In this document: piece after piece, positions 1-13,669 of the stretch | How positions within the stretch are numbered: the stretch's first letter is position 1 | How the letters are laid out: each line of letters opens with the position of its first letter | NCBI GenBank assembly: GCA_017398355.1 | Contig: JAFQGD010000048.1 | Coordinates: 1-64,000 of the forward strand | DNA from: Akkermansia sp. | Lineage (GTDB): Bacteria > Verrucomicrobiota > Verrucomicrobiia > Verrucomicrobiales > Akkermansiaceae | Direction of reading: 5' to 3' | Length of the DNA: 64,000 nt | Position numbers and translations under genes: made by a program | The notes under the pieces: model-generated | The model's input: the letters and a program-made list of their open reading frames with translations, nothing else | Database searches by the model: none | Told to the model about the DNA's origin: nothing

Positions 1-897
<897 letters not shown>

Positions 898-952
898 TCT
901 TACAAAGCCTTTCATCCGGGTGGTTTAATCCGCAGATTATTCAGCCCGTGGT

Positions 953-991
953 TTTTGGGGGGTGCCTGTAGCAACGGGCATCCCCCCAAAA
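953..991 (+). other. Hairpin between tuf and tRNA-Trp
   Basis: TTTTGGGGGG (953-962) pairs with CCCCCCAAAA (982-991), and the stem is extended inward by TGCC/GGCA with one bulged base. No U-tract follows on the + strand, so it does not look like a classical terminator. A role in processing the tuf transcript from the tRNA is possible but inferred. Confidence 0.5.
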
Positions 992-1015
992 GAACCAAAA
1001 ACAGAGCAAGGTAAA

Positions 1016-1091
1016 AGGGTATTAGCTCAATTGGTAGAGCAGCGGTCTCCAAAACCGCGTGTTGGGAGTTCGAGTCTCTCATACCCTGCCA
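1016..1091 (+). tRNA. trpT: tRNA-Trp (CCA anticodon)
   Basis: The acceptor stem AGGGTAT (1016-1022) pairs with ATACCCT (1081-1087). The D-arm contains AGCTCAATTGGTAGAGC, the anticodon loop is CTCCAAA with anticodon CCA, and the T-loop is TTCGAGT. Discriminator G1088 is followed by an encoded CCA (1089-1091). The two other tRNAs in the window do not encode CCA. The position between tuf and secE is the standard one. Confidence 0.97.
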
Positions 1092-1139
1092 GCCTTCCTC
1101 TTTTTTTTTCTGAAAATTAACCGCAAACCTCACTTTAAC

Positions 1140-1367
1140 ATGTTCCGTAAGTTATCTCAATCCATTTCCAACGTCAAAGGTGAGCTCAAAAAATGCTCCT
1201 GGCCTTGGGAAAGCGACCCGAAGGTCAAAGGATTTAAAAAATTCCGTGAGTTGTGGGGTTCGACACTCGTGGTACTTGTAGCCATGGTGTTGCTTGGCGC
1301 ATATGTCGCCTTTTTTGATTATGTGATGGCTCAGGTTGTGAGTTGGGTCATCGTACACCTTTCCTGA
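1140..1367 (+). CDS. secE: Preprotein translocase subunit SecE
   Basis: Small essential subunit of the SecYEG channel in the inner membrane. The 75-residue product starts MFRKLSQSIS, has an amphipathic region around residues 10-35 with the conserved sort of KFRELWGST, and a single membrane helix at about residues 38-65, as in short SecE proteins. An in-frame TTG far upstream lies inside the tRNA-Trp gene, so ATG 1140 is the sensible start. The leader (TTAACCGCAAACCTCACTTT) has no Shine-Dalgarno sequence. It sits between tRNA-Trp and nusG and is probably co-transcribed with nusG, 22 bases downstream. Confidence 0.95.
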   Translation: MFRKLSQSISNVKGELKKCSWPWESDPKVKGFKKFRELWGSTLVVLVAMVLLGAYVAFFDYVMAQVVSWVIVHLS

Positions 1368-1389
1368 TATTTAATCATTTTTGCTGGCT

Positions 1390-2040
1390 ATGTCCCGTCC
1401 CTACGAACGTAAATCCGGCTCTGAATCCGCACGCGTCATCCCCGATGCTAAGGATCAGTGGTACGTGCTGCATGTGCTCTCCAATAAGGAGCGCCGTGCT
1501 GTAGAAAACTTGAAGCGCCTTTTCAAGGAAGATGAGGAGATGGGTGCTCTCGTGCAGAGCGAGCCTCTTGTCCCCACTGAGAAGGTGGAGGAAATGCGCA
1601 ATGGCAAAAAGTATGTCCAGGAGCGCAAGCTGTACCCCGGCTATGTTTATTTGAATTTTGCGTTGCGTCGCCCTGATGGTGAGCTCAACAACGATGCCTG
1701 GTACAAGATTCAGGCTGTTGACGGCGTGATTAGCTTTGCTTGCGGGCGCTCTAAGAAGCCCCTGCCAATGTCTGCCAAGGATGTAAGCGATTTGATGGCC
1801 GAGATTGCTCGCCGCAGCGAAGGATCCCGCCAGAAGATTGTCTTCAACGTCAAGGATGAAGTTGTTGTGCTTGAAGGTGCATTCCAAGGGGAACGTGGCA
1901 TTGTGGAGGAAGTGGATACTGAGCGCGGTCGTCTGCGCGTAGGCGTGACGATGTTTGGCCGTTCCAACCCCTTGGATTTGGATTACACGCAGGTTCAGCT
2001 TGTGCCTGAGGATGAGCGCGGCAACACTGCCGGCATCTAA
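1390..2040 (+). CDS. nusG: Transcription elongation/antitermination factor NusG
   Basis: NusG binds the RNA polymerase clamp, suppresses pausing and couples to Rho or the ribosome. The 216-residue protein has an N-terminal NGN domain (WYVLHVLSNKERRAVENL from about residue 24; LYPGYVYL) and a C-terminal KOW domain (FQGERGIVEEV near 160-172, then MFGRSNPLDL). It is longer than the roughly 180-residue E. coli protein because of an N-terminal extension and an insert after the first helix. ATG 1390 is preferred; TTG 1381 would add three residues. It is followed by rplK after 77 bases without an obvious terminator. Confidence 0.96.
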   Translation: MSRPYERKSGSESARVIPDAKDQWYVLHVLSNKERRAVENLKRLFKEDEEMGALVQSEPLVPTEKVEEMRNGKKYVQERKLYPGYVYLNFALRRPDGELNNDAWYKIQAVDGVISFACGRSKKPLPMSAKDVSDLMAEIARRSEGSRQKIVFNVKDEVVVLEGAFQGERGIVEEVDTERGRLRVGVTMFGRSNPLDLDYTQVQLVPEDERGNTAGI

Positions 2041-2117
2041 TTTCCCTTATATCATTCATTTTCGCCGCTTGATGAACTGCAAAGTGAGGCAAGCGACAAA
2101 CCAAAACAAACAAAACC

Positions 2118-2546
2118 ATGGCAAAAGAAGTAGTAAAAGTAATTAAGCTGCAGATTCCTGCAGGCGCTGCGAATCCCTCGCCGCCCGTGGGCCCTGCTCT
2201 TGGTCAGGCCGGTGTTAACATCATGGGCTTCTGCAAAGAGTTCAACGCTAAGACTCAGAAGCAGGCCGGTGATGTACTCCCCGTCGTGATCACCGTTTAC
2301 AAGGACAAGTCCTTCGACTTCATCACCAAGATGCCCCCCGCAGCAAACCTTCTTAAGAAGGCTGCCGGCATCCAGTCCGGCTCCGGTGAGCCGAACAAGA
2401 AGAAGGTCGCTAAGATCTCCAAGGATAAGTTGATGGAAGTTGTCAATATCAAGATGCCCGACCTCAACACCACCAATCCTGAGGCTGCCGCCCGCATTAT
2501 TGCCGGCCAGGCTCGTCAGATGGGTATTGAGGTGGAAGGCATGTAA
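2118..2546 (+). CDS. rplK: 50S ribosomal protein L11
   Basis: L11 forms the GTPase-associated centre of the 50S subunit with L10 and L7/L12. The 142-residue product has the canonical length and the diagnostic start [29 protein letters not shown], where the proline-rich linker and NTD are clear, then the RNA-binding C-terminal domain with [25 protein letters not shown]. The leader is A/C-rich (AAACCAAAACAAACAAAACC) and has no purine Shine-Dalgarno core. First gene of the rplKAJL-rpoBC block. Confidence 0.98.
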   Translation: MAKEVVKVIKLQIPAGAANPSPPVGPALGQAGVNIMGFCKEFNAKTQKQAGDVLPVVITVYKDKSFDFITKMPPAANLLKKAAGIQSGSGEPNKKKVAKISKDKLMEVVNIKMPDLNTTNPEAAARIIAGQARQMGIEVEGM

Positions 2547-2599
2547 CCCCTTCCTGCAGGAGGGAATCCTCATATTAACCCGAACGTACTGCTAAATAT

Positions 2600-3301
2600 A
2601 TGTCTACAAAACGCTCCAAGCGCTACATTGAGGCAGCCAAGCTTGTTGATTCCAGCAAGAACTACGCTGTCGATGAAGCTGTGGAACTCATGAAGAGCTT
2701 CCCGGCTCCCAAGTTTGACCCCACGGTCACTCTGTCCTTCCGCCTTACGGTGGATCCCCGTAAATCCGACCAGATGGTGCGTGGCTCCGTTGCTTTGCCC
2801 CACGGTACTGGTAAGAATGTTCGCGTCATCGTCTTTGCTCAGGGTGAAGCTGCTCAGGCTGCTCTGGAAGCCGGTGCCGAAAAAGTTGGCCTGGAAGACC
2901 TCATCAAGGAAATCCAGGGCGGTTTCCTCGACTTTGACAGCGCAATCGCCACCCCGGACGCCATGGCCCAGGTGCGTAAGATTGCTCGCGTCCTCGGTCC
3001 GCGTGGCTTGATGCCCAACCCCAAGACCGGTACTGTGACGGATGATACCGCCAAGGCCGTACGTGAGGTGAAGGCAGGCCGTGTAGACTTCAAGGTGGAC
3101 CGCAATGCCAACGTTTCTGCTGCCGTAGGTAAGCTTTCCTTCGAGAGCGACAAGCTCGTGGAGAACGCCCGCGCCCTCATCGGTGCCGTGGTGAAGGCTC
3201 GCCCCTCCGGTGCCAAGGGTGCCTACATCGCCGGCGTGACTATCGCCAGCTCGATGAACCCCGGCGTTTCTATCAGCCCGGTTGAATACTCCAAGAACTA
3301 A
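2600..3301 (+). CDS. rplA: 50S ribosomal protein L1
   Basis: L1 forms the mobile L1 stalk that handles the E-site tRNA and, in other bacteria, represses its own operon. The 233-residue product matches the family length. Recognisable segments are [14 protein letters not shown] at the N-terminus, the domain II core around [15 protein letters not shown] (about residues 132-147) and the C-terminal [19 protein letters not shown]. It starts 53 bases after rplK at ATG 2600; no Shine-Dalgarno sequence precedes it. Confidence 0.98.
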   Translation: MSTKRSKRYIEAAKLVDSSKNYAVDEAVELMKSFPAPKFDPTVTLSFRLTVDPRKSDQMVRGSVALPHGTGKNVRVIVFAQGEAAQAALEAGAEKVGLEDLIKEIQGGFLDFDSAIATPDAMAQVRKIARVLGPRGLMPNPKTGTVTDDTAKAVREVKAGRVDFKVDRNANVSAAVGKLSFESDKLVENARALIGAVVKARPSGAKGAYIAGVTIASSMNPGVSISPVEYSKN

Positions 3302-3322
3302 ACCCAAACCACAGATACGAAT

Positions 3323-3853
3323 ATGAGCACTGAGAAAAAAGTGAATGCCGATAAGGGTATTATCATCGACGGCCTGCTGGAGAGGGTGAATGCTTCTCCC
3401 TTCCTCCTGGTGATTGATTACACCGGTGTGACCGTTCCCGAGTTTACTAAGCTGCGTGCTGCTCTGGCTGAGGCCGGTGCAAGCTGCCTTGTGGCCAAGA
3501 ACACCTTCATGGCCAAGGCTATCACACGCGCCGGTTTGCCCGATATCACCGCTTCCCTCAAGGGCCAGACTGCCTACATCATGGGTGATAGCGATGTGTG
3601 CGCCGCTGCCAAGGCTGTGAACACCTTCGCCAAGGCTTCCAAGAAGACCGCTTGGAAGACCGGTATCCTTGATGGTGCTGAACTGACCCCCGATAAGATT
3701 AAGGCTTTGGGCGACCTGCCCAGCCGCGAGGTTCTTCTTGCTACCTTGCTTGGTACCATCAACGGCGCCGGCTCTGCCCTCGCCCGTGTCATCCAGGCAT
3801 ACGTGGACAAGGAAAACGGTGGTGCACAGGAAGAAACTCCTGCTGCAGAGTAA
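3323..3853 (+). CDS. rplJ: 50S ribosomal protein L10
   Basis: L10 anchors the L7/L12 dimers to the ribosome stalk. The 176-residue product has the usual N-terminal RNA-binding half (DYTGVTVPEFTKLRAALAEAG and VAKNTFMAKAI) and the C-terminal helix that binds L7/L12 (about residues 135-165). The gene starts 21 bases after rplA and is followed by a 151-base leader with two hairpins before rplL. The final residues are acidic and Ala-rich, as is common. Confidence 0.97.
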   Translation: MSTEKKVNADKGIIIDGLLERVNASPFLLVIDYTGVTVPEFTKLRAALAEAGASCLVAKNTFMAKAITRAGLPDITASLKGQTAYIMGDSDVCAAAKAVNTFAKASKKTAWKTGILDGAELTPDKIKALGDLPSREVLLATLLGTINGAGSALARVIQAYVDKENGGAQEETPAAE

Positions 3854-3871
3854 AAAAAGACTTGAACAGAT

Positions 3872-3970
3872 GGCGGCGGTGTGGTACTACCTCCCCGCCG
3901 CCTGAAAAAATGAGGCTCTCTGTCGGCTCTCCGGCCGGTGAGAACTGAAATGGACGGGAAGCCCCCGTCC
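3872..3970 (+). promoter_or_regulatory. Two hairpins in the rplJ-rplL spacer
   Basis: GGCGGCGG (3872-3879) pairs with CCGCCGCC (3895-3902), an 8-bp stem with a 15-base loop followed by TGAAAAAATG. GGACGGG (3952-3958) pairs with CCCGTCC (3964-3970), a 7-bp stem with a 5-base loop. Neither is followed by a U-run. They may modulate rplL expression or mRNA processing, since L7/L12 is needed in four copies per L10; that role is inferred. Confidence 0.45.
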
Positions 3971-4004
3971 GCGACAAGAACCAAATACAACATACAATAC
4001 TACA

Positions 4005-4379
4005 ATGGCTGATCTCAATACTATCGCTGAAGAACTTGGCAAGCTTACTATCCTCGAAGCTGCCGAACTCGTTAAGATGCTCGAGGAGAAGTGGGGCGTA
4101 TCCGCTGCTGCTCCCGTAGCTGCCGCTGGCGCTGCTGCTCCCGCTGCTGAAGCTGCTGAAGAGAAGACTGAATTCGACGTTGAGCTTACCGATGCCGGTG
4201 CCAACAAGATTGCTGTCATTAAGGCTGTGCGTACCGTCAAGCCCGGTCTGGGTCTGGCTGATGCTAAGAAGCTCGTTGAAAGCGCTCCCGCCGTGGTGGT
4301 GGAAGGTGCTTCCAAGGAGGACGCCGAAAAGGCCAAGGCCGAACTCGAGAAGGCCGGCGCCAAGGTCACTATCAAGTAA
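4005..4379 (+). CDS. rplL: 50S ribosomal protein L7/L12
   Basis: Multicopy stalk protein that recruits translational GTPases. The 124-residue product has the N-terminal dimerisation helices ([30 protein letters not shown]), an Ala/Pro hinge (about residues 34-50) and the conserved C-terminal factor-binding domain ([38 protein letters not shown]). It lies downstream of rplJ after a hairpin-containing leader and upstream of rpoB. The leader is A/C-rich and has no Shine-Dalgarno sequence. Confidence 0.98.
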   Translation: MADLNTIAEELGKLTILEAAELVKMLEEKWGVSAAAPVAAAGAAAPAAEAAEEKTEFDVELTDAGANKIAVIKAVRTVKPGLGLADAKKLVESAPAVVVEGASKEDAEKAKAELEKAGAKVTIK

Positions 4380-4398
4380 CCTATTCGATTTTACGAAA

Positions 4399-4582
4399 GC
4401 AGGGGGGGATTTGTGTCCCCTCCTGCCTTCGCGTCCCGTCATCATTGGGGGTAATGCTCCTAATTTGCTAATTATTAACTCTTAACGTTTCACAGCGCGC
4501 GCCCCCGCGCTACACGAGGGGGCAGGTAGACCCGACTCGGGCATACCGGCAGTGCAAACTGTGGCATATCCGAGTCGGTTTT
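4399..4582 (+). promoter_or_regulatory. Three successive hairpins between rplL and rpoB (probable attenuator region)
   Basis: Hairpin 1: GCAGG...CCTGC arms 4399-4409 and 4416-4426. Hairpin 2: GCCCCC (4501-4506) with GGGGGC (4518-4523). Hairpin 3: CCGACTCGG (4532-4540) with CCGAGTCGG (4570-4578), with inner pairing including CAGT/ACTG (4550-4553, 4558-4561), then TTTT at 4579-4582. The third looks like an intrinsic terminator with a short U-run. Partial termination between rplL and rpoB is established in E. coli; assigning it here is inference. Confidence 0.5.
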
Positions 4583-4642
4583 ACCGGTCGTAAACCGAGC
4601 CCGCATCCGGAAAGGGTGCTCAACAACATCTCCGCCAACTCC

Positions 4643-7600
4643 ATGTCAAAGCCCAAGCAAGAGCGAATCAGTTTCGGCAAGATCAAGGAGGTTATTGAAC
4701 CTCCCAACCTGATTGAGATCCAGACGAAGTCCTACGAGGAATTCCTGCAACGTTTCACTGAGCCTGACAAAAGGCTCAAAATGGGTCTGCAGGCTGTCCT
4801 CAGCGAGCATTTCCCGATAGAAAGCTACGACGGGCAAATCAAGCTCGAATACGAGTCTTACGAAATTTCGCCGCCCAAAACCTCCGATTTCGCCGCCATT
4901 CGTGCCGGTGAAACATACAGCGCCTCCCTCTACGTGAAATTCCGCCTCAAGTGCGGTGATTACAGCGCAGAGGAGAATGTGTACATGGGCGAAATCCCGA
5001 TGATTACCGACCGCGGCACATTCGTGGTGAATGGTGCAGAGCGCGTGATTGTAGCTCAGCTGCACCGCTCTCCCGGCATCTGCTTCGAAAAGACGCATCA
5101 CTCCAACGGCAAGGATATTTTCTCCTTCCGCGTCATCCCTGACCGCGGTTCCTGGTTGGAAGTGCAGTTCGACACGAATGACTTGATGTATGTCTTCCTC
5201 GACCGCCGCCGCCGTCGCCGCAAGTTCTTGGCAACCACATTCTTGCGCTATCTCGGTTATGAGAGCGACCGCTCCATCGTAGAGCAGTTCTACACCATCC
5301 AGAACCTTTCCTTGGCAGATGTATCCGGGGAGGAACTGGAATACCTCATTCCTTTCGAGGATGTAAAGCACGGTGATGAGACTAAGTCCACCATCATTGC
5401 TAAGGCCTACGAGCCCCTTAGCTTGTCCACCATCAAGAAGATGCTCGAACTGGGCATCGAGAAGATTGAGGTGATTGACCAGCGTGAAGAGGAGACGCTT
5501 GTGAAGACTCTTAAGAAAGATATATCTTTCGACCGTGAGTCTGCCCTTAAGGAAATTTTCCGCAAGTTCCGCCCGGGTGATCCTTCCTCCGTGCAGCAGG
5601 CCGCTACCGCGTTGGATCGTCTCTTCAAGGAAGAGAAGAAGTATGACCTCACGCGAGTTGGTCGCTACAAGATCAACCAGAAGCTTGGTTTGGACGTGCC
5701 GGAGGACGTGCGCCTCATCCAGCCCATCGATTTCCTGAGCGCTATCAAGTACCTGTTGCGCCTGCGCAATGGCGAAGGCCAAGTGGATGATATTGACCAC
5801 TTGGGCAACCGCCGTGTGCGCGCCGTTGGTGAACTTATTGCCAACCAATGTCGCGTGGGCTTGGCCCGCACGGAACGTTTGGTCAAGGAGCGCATGACTC
5901 TTTGCGATACGACCCGCAATGACATTACGCCCAGCAAGCTCATCAACCCGAAGGCTTTGAGCGCTGTCGTGCGCGACTTCTTTGGCCGCAGCCAGCTTTC
6001 ACAGTTCATGGATCAGATTAACCCCTTGGCAGAGCTCACGCACAAGCGCCGTCTTTCTGCCTTGGGTCCGGGTGGTTTGAACCGCGACCGTGCCGGCTTC
6101 GAAGTTCGAGACGTACACCCCTCCCACTATGGCCGAATCTGCCCCATTGAGACACCTGAAGGTCCCAACATCGGTCTGATTAACTCCCTTTGCACCTATG
6201 CACGTATTGATGAATACGGCTTCATCGAAACACCTTTCCGCCGCGTGAAGGTGGTGGAGAAGAAGAACAAGAAGGGCGAGGTTGTTGACACGGAAGTCAT
6301 CGTCACGAATGAGGTGGTATACCTCACCGCAGACAAGGAAGAGTACCACCTGATTGCCCAGGCCAATAACCCCATCGACAATGACAACGGCAGCGGTCAC
6401 TTCGTTCGCTCCCGTGTCACGGCTCGTGAGCATGGTGAATTCATCGAAGTGGATCCCCGCCGTGTGGAGTACATGGACGTATCGCCCAAGCAGATTATCT
6501 CCATTGCTGCCGGTCTTATTCCCTTCTTGGAACACGATGACGCCAACCGCGCACTCATGGGTGCTAACATGCAGCGCCAAGGCGTGCCGTTGATGGTGAA
6601 CCAGGCTCCGCTTGTGGGTACCGGTATTGAAGCTAAGTGCGCACGCGATAGTTGCGCTGTGGTGTGTGCTGTGGCTCCCGGTATTGTTGCTTCTGCCACG
6701 GCAGAGTACATTGTCACCACGCTTGATGGCAACCTGCCGGTTTCCTCCCAGCGCTGGTTGAGCGATCCTGACAGCGTCAAGACAGATCCTGACAAGGGTA
6801 TCTACGTATACCAGCTGCGCAAGTTCATGCGCTCCAACGCTTCCACCTGTATCAACCAGAAGCCCATTGTATCCCGCGGTGACGTGGTGAAGGCCGGTGA
6901 TGTGCTGGCCGATGGCCCCTGTACAGATGGTGGTGAATTGGCACTTGGTCGCAACGTACTGGTGGCATACATGTCTTGGTACGGTTACAACTTCGAAGAC
7001 GCCATCATCATTTCCGAGCGTTTGGTGCAGGAAGACGCCTACACCTCCATCCACATCGAAGAATTCGAAGAAAAAGCTCGCGATACGAAGCTTGGACCGG
7101 AAGAAATCACCCGCGATATCCCCAACGTAGGCGATGATGCTCTGCGCAACTTGGGTAGCGATGGTGTGGTTCGCATCGGTGCAGAGGTGAAGCCCGGCGA
7201 TATTCTCGTGGGCAAGATTACCCCCAAGAGCGAGACGGATTTGGCACCCGAGGAGCGCCTGCTGCGCGCCATCTTCGGTGAAAAAGCCGCTGATGTGAAG
7301 GATACCTCCCTGCGTGTGCCCCCGGGTACGACCGGCGTGGTGATGGATGTGCGTGTTGTGCGCTCCGCCGCTCCCGGTACACCGGCTGTGGATATTGAGA
7401 AGGAGAGCCAGAAGCAGCGCAAGAAGGTGGATACCGAGTACGCTCGCGACAAGGATGCCCTTATCGAGCAGCTCACAAGCCGCCTCTCTGACCGCCTCTT
7501 GGGCGAGAAGATTCCGCTGGAAGTGACCCGCGCCGGTTCCAACGAAATCATCATTCCCGCAAACCGCAAGATTACCAAGACCCTGCTGCGTAAGCTCGCC

Positions 7601-8716
7601 GTTTATCACGACCAAATCGAGATGAACGAAAGCCCCGTGCGCAACCAAATCTTCGAAATTATCAATGCCTACACCTCCCGCTTTGATGATTTGGATGAAG
7701 AGCGTGATCGCAAGCTCGACCAAATCGAAGCCGGTGCAGAGATGGATCCCGGTGTCGTGACAGAAGTGAAGGTCTACATCGCCACCAAGCGCAAGCTTGG
7801 CGTGGGTGATAAGATGGCCGGTCGTCACGGTAACAAGGGTGTGTGCTCCCGTGTGCTGCCTGTCGAGGATATGCCCTATCTGGAAGATGGTACCCCGGTT
7901 GATATCATTCTCAACCCCTTGGGTGTGCCCTCCCGAATGAACGTGGGGCAGGTGTTGGAAGCTCACCTCGGTGTTGCAGCTAAGGCTCTGGGCTTCAAGG
8001 TCGCCACTCCCGTATTCGACGGTATTGACGAAGGCAAGATTTGGGATTACATGAGCCAGGCCAAGAAGGTACCCGGTTTCACCTGGGTTGGCGATGGCCA
8101 AGATGGTAGTGTAGCCGGTAAGAGTCGCCTTATCGACGGCCTCACGGGTGAGTACTTCCACTATCCTGTGGTGGTTGGCTATACCTATATGCTCAAGCTT
8201 AACCACTTGGTGGATGATAAGGTGCACGCTCGCGCCGTGGGTACGTACTCCCTCGTCACCCAGCAGCCCTTGGGTGGTAAGGCCCAGCATGGTGGCCAGC
8301 GCTTCGGTGAAATGGAAGTGTGGGCTATGGAAGCTTATGGCGCCGCCTACACCCTGCAAGAGCTTCTTACCGTTAAGTCCGACGACGTACAGGGTCGTAC
8401 CCGCATCTACGAAAATATCGTGCGCGGTGACAACTCCTTGGAAGCCGGTACCCCGGAATCCTTCAACGTGCTCATCAAGGAAATGCAGGCACTTTGCCTC
8501 AACGTGCAGCCGCTGGAGAAGAAGGACCTCGAGAATGCTCCGCAGACGACGGACGACTTCTTCCAGTTGCTTGCTGATGGCGAAGGCTTGGATGATGACG
8601 ACAACGACGGCTTCGACGAAGACGAGGACGACTTCGATGATTTCGAGGATGACGATGATGTCGTCAGCGAGATGGATGAAGACGACGAAGACGAGGACGA
8701 CGATTCCGATATGTAA
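4643..8716 (+). CDS. rpoB: RNA polymerase subunit beta
   Basis: Catalytic beta subunit of RNA polymerase. The product from ATG 4643 (MSKPKQERISFGKI) has 1,357 residues; a GTG at 4616 would add nine. The rifampicin region is intact (FGRSQLSQFMDQINPLAELTHKRRLS, then GPGGLNRDRAGFEVRDVHPSHYGR), as are ETPEGPNIGLI, the KMAGRHGNKGV active-site segment and the C-terminal GGQRFGEMEVWAMEAYGA. Odd feature: the last 45 or so codons (from about 8580) encode an extreme Asp/Glu tail, 31 acidic residues of 45, beyond the usual C-terminus. rpoC follows 71 bases downstream. Confidence 0.98.
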   Translation: MSKPKQERISFGKIKEVIEPPNLIEIQTKSYEEFLQRFTEPDKRLKMGLQAVLSEHFPIESYDGQIKLEYESYEISPPKTSDFAAIRAGETYSASLYVKFRLKCGDYSAEENVYMGEIPMITDRGTFVVNGAERVIVAQLHRSPGICFEKTHHSNGKDIFSFRVIPDRGSWLEVQFDTNDLMYVFLDRRRRRRKFLATTFLRYLGYESDRSIVEQFYTIQNLSLADVSGEELEYLIPFEDVKHGDETKSTIIAKAYEPLSLSTIKKMLELGIEKIEVIDQREEETLVKTLKKDISFDRESALKEIFRKFRPGDPSSVQQAATALDRLFKEEKKYDLTRVGRYKINQKLGLDVPEDVRLIQPIDFLSAIKYLLRLRNGEGQVDDIDHLGNRRVRAVGELIANQCRVGLARTERLVKERMTLCDTTRNDITPSKLINPKALSAVVRDFFGRSQLSQFMDQINPLAELTHKRRLSALGPGGLNRDRAGFEVRDVHPSHYGRICPIETPEGPNIGLINSLCTYARIDEYGFIETPFRRVKVVEKKNKKGEVVDTEVIVTNEVVYLTADKEEYHLIAQANNPIDNDNGSGHFVRSRVTAREHGEFIEVDPRRVEYMDVSPKQIISIAAGLIPFLEHDDANRALMGANMQRQGVPLMVNQAPLVGTGIEAKCARDSCAVVCAVAPGIVASATAEYIVTTLDGNLPVSSQRWLSDPDSVKTDPDKGIYVYQLRKFMRSNASTCINQKPIVSRGDVVKAGDVLADGPCTDGGELALGRNVLVAYMSWYGYNFEDAIIISERLVQEDAYTSIHIEEFEEKARDTKLGPEEITRDIPNVGDDALRNLGSDGVVRIGAEVKPGDILVGKITPKSETDLAPEERLLRAIFGEKAADVKDTSLRVPPGTTGVVMDVRVVRSAAPGTPAVDIEKESQKQRKKVDTEYARDKDALIEQLTSRLSDRLLGEKIPLEVTRAGSNEIIIPANRKITKTLLRKLAVYHDQIEMNESPVRNQIFEIINAYTSRFDDLDEERDRKLDQIEAGAEMDPGVVTEVKVYIATKRKLGVGDKMAGRHGNKGVCSRVLPVEDMPYLEDGTPVDIILNPLGVPSRMNVGQVLEAHLGVAAKALGFKVATPVFDGIDEGKIWDYMSQAKKVPGFTWVGDGQDGSVAGKSRLIDGLTGEYFHYPVVVGYTYMLKLNHLVDDKVHARAVGTYSLVTQQPLGGKAQHGGQRFGEMEVWAMEAYGAAYTLQELLTVKSDDVQGRTRIYENIVRGDNSLEAGTPESFNVLIKEMQALCLNVQPLEKKDLENAPQTTDDFFQLLADGEGLDDDDNDGFDEDEDDFDDFEDDDDVVSEMDEDDEDEDDDSDM

Positions 8717-8787
8717 ACCTGTAACCGCTGCCTGCACGTGCCCCGCAGGTGCAGGCAGCAACAAAACTTTCAAAAACTAACACCCAT

Positions 8788-13062
<4,275 letters not shown>

Positions 13063-13090
13063 TTAAGCTCGCTGCCATACAAGTCATTCA

Positions 13091-13129
13091 TGCCCGGCAT
13101 GCCCCCGTAGGCTTGCCGGGCATCTTTTT
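13091..13129 (+). terminator. Rho-independent terminator of rpoBC
   Basis: TGCCCGGCA (13091-13099) pairs perfectly with TGCCGGGCA (13114-13122), followed by TCTTTTT. This ends the ribosomal/RNA polymerase block and insulates it from the metal-efflux operon promoter 16 bases further on. Confidence 0.9.
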
Positions 13130-13144
13130 GCTTGGAAATCCACC

Positions 13145-13172
13145 TTGACATTGGGGCGTACTCATGTAGAAT
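13145..13172 (+). promoter_or_regulatory. Sigma-70-type promoter of the metal-efflux operon
   Basis: TTGACA (13145-13150), 16-base spacer, TAGAAT (13167-13172). Transcription would be expected to start near 13179-13183, which is at or just before the first suitable ATG (13183), so the message would be nearly leaderless. Confidence 0.7.
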
Positions 13173-13182
13173 GAGGGTGCAG

Positions 13183-13578
13183 ATGTTGAACAAGTTTCGC
13201 CGGTTTTTCTTGTGTGTATTGTTCCTTTGCATGTTGTCTCTGATAGCATGTAGGGGGGTGTGTACACACGAATGCAGCCACCACTGCGGGGAAACTGCGG
13301 TTTCCGGCATCTGTTGTGCAACTGTGCAGGGCTGTGCGCATCATCCATCAAAGGAATGTCACTATCCGCATAGCAAGCACCACCAGCACCATCTCATAGG
13401 CATACAGGGGGAGCGCTCCGGGCGCTTAAAGGCAGCATCTCCAGCCGTGGTGTTTGCGGAGCCCATGCATCTTTTCTTGCCTAGCCCGCGGGCGCCTGCA
13501 GCCAAAGTACGTTTTGCCCCCCCCATCGAGTACAGGGGTATCCCCCCTATGCTGTGGCATAGGCCGCAGCTGATTTAA
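13183..13578 (+). CDS. Cys/His-rich predicted lipoprotein at head of metal-efflux operon
   Basis: No family recognised. The 131-residue product starts MLNKFRRFF, has a hydrophobic signal segment (residues 5-21) and a lipobox-like LIAC with Cys at residue 22, so it is probably anchored to a membrane facing the periplasm. The next 50 residues are packed with possible metal ligands (CRGVCTHECSHHC, ICC, GCAHH, and then a His cluster SKHHQHHL). The C-terminal half is Pro/Ala-rich and featureless. It is 91 bases upstream of the outer-membrane component of a CusCBA-like pump, which suggests a periplasmic metal chaperone or sensor; that role is inferred. Starts at 13171 or 13132 are possible but lie within or upstream of the promoter. 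Confidence 0.6.
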   Translation: MLNKFRRFFLCVLFLCMLSLIACRGVCTHECSHHCGETAVSGICCATVQGCAHHPSKECHYPHSKHHQHHLIGIQGERSGRLKAASPAVVFAEPMHLFLPSPRAPAAKVRFAPPIEYRGIPPMLWHRPQLI

Positions 13579-13669
13579 AGGCCTTTTTGTTGAAAATGCA
13601 CCCTCTTCACATTGATGAAGAGTGGCACATGCCTTTTTTTCATTTTTTCATTTTTTCATTATTCAAACT

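Noticed and set aside
4440..4642. Possible small structured RNA (SRP RNA, 6S or riboswitch) upstream of rpoB
   Set aside because: Hairpins are present but none of the conserved cores I know for these RNAs could be found; kept only as an attenuator-like region.
5999..8773. 924-codon open frame antisense to rpoB (and similar 931-, 434- and 400-codon frames antisense to rpoB/rpoC)
   Set aside because: They mirror strongly biased codon use of rpoB and rpoC; the translations are His/Gly/Ala-rich without domains, while the sense proteins match fully.
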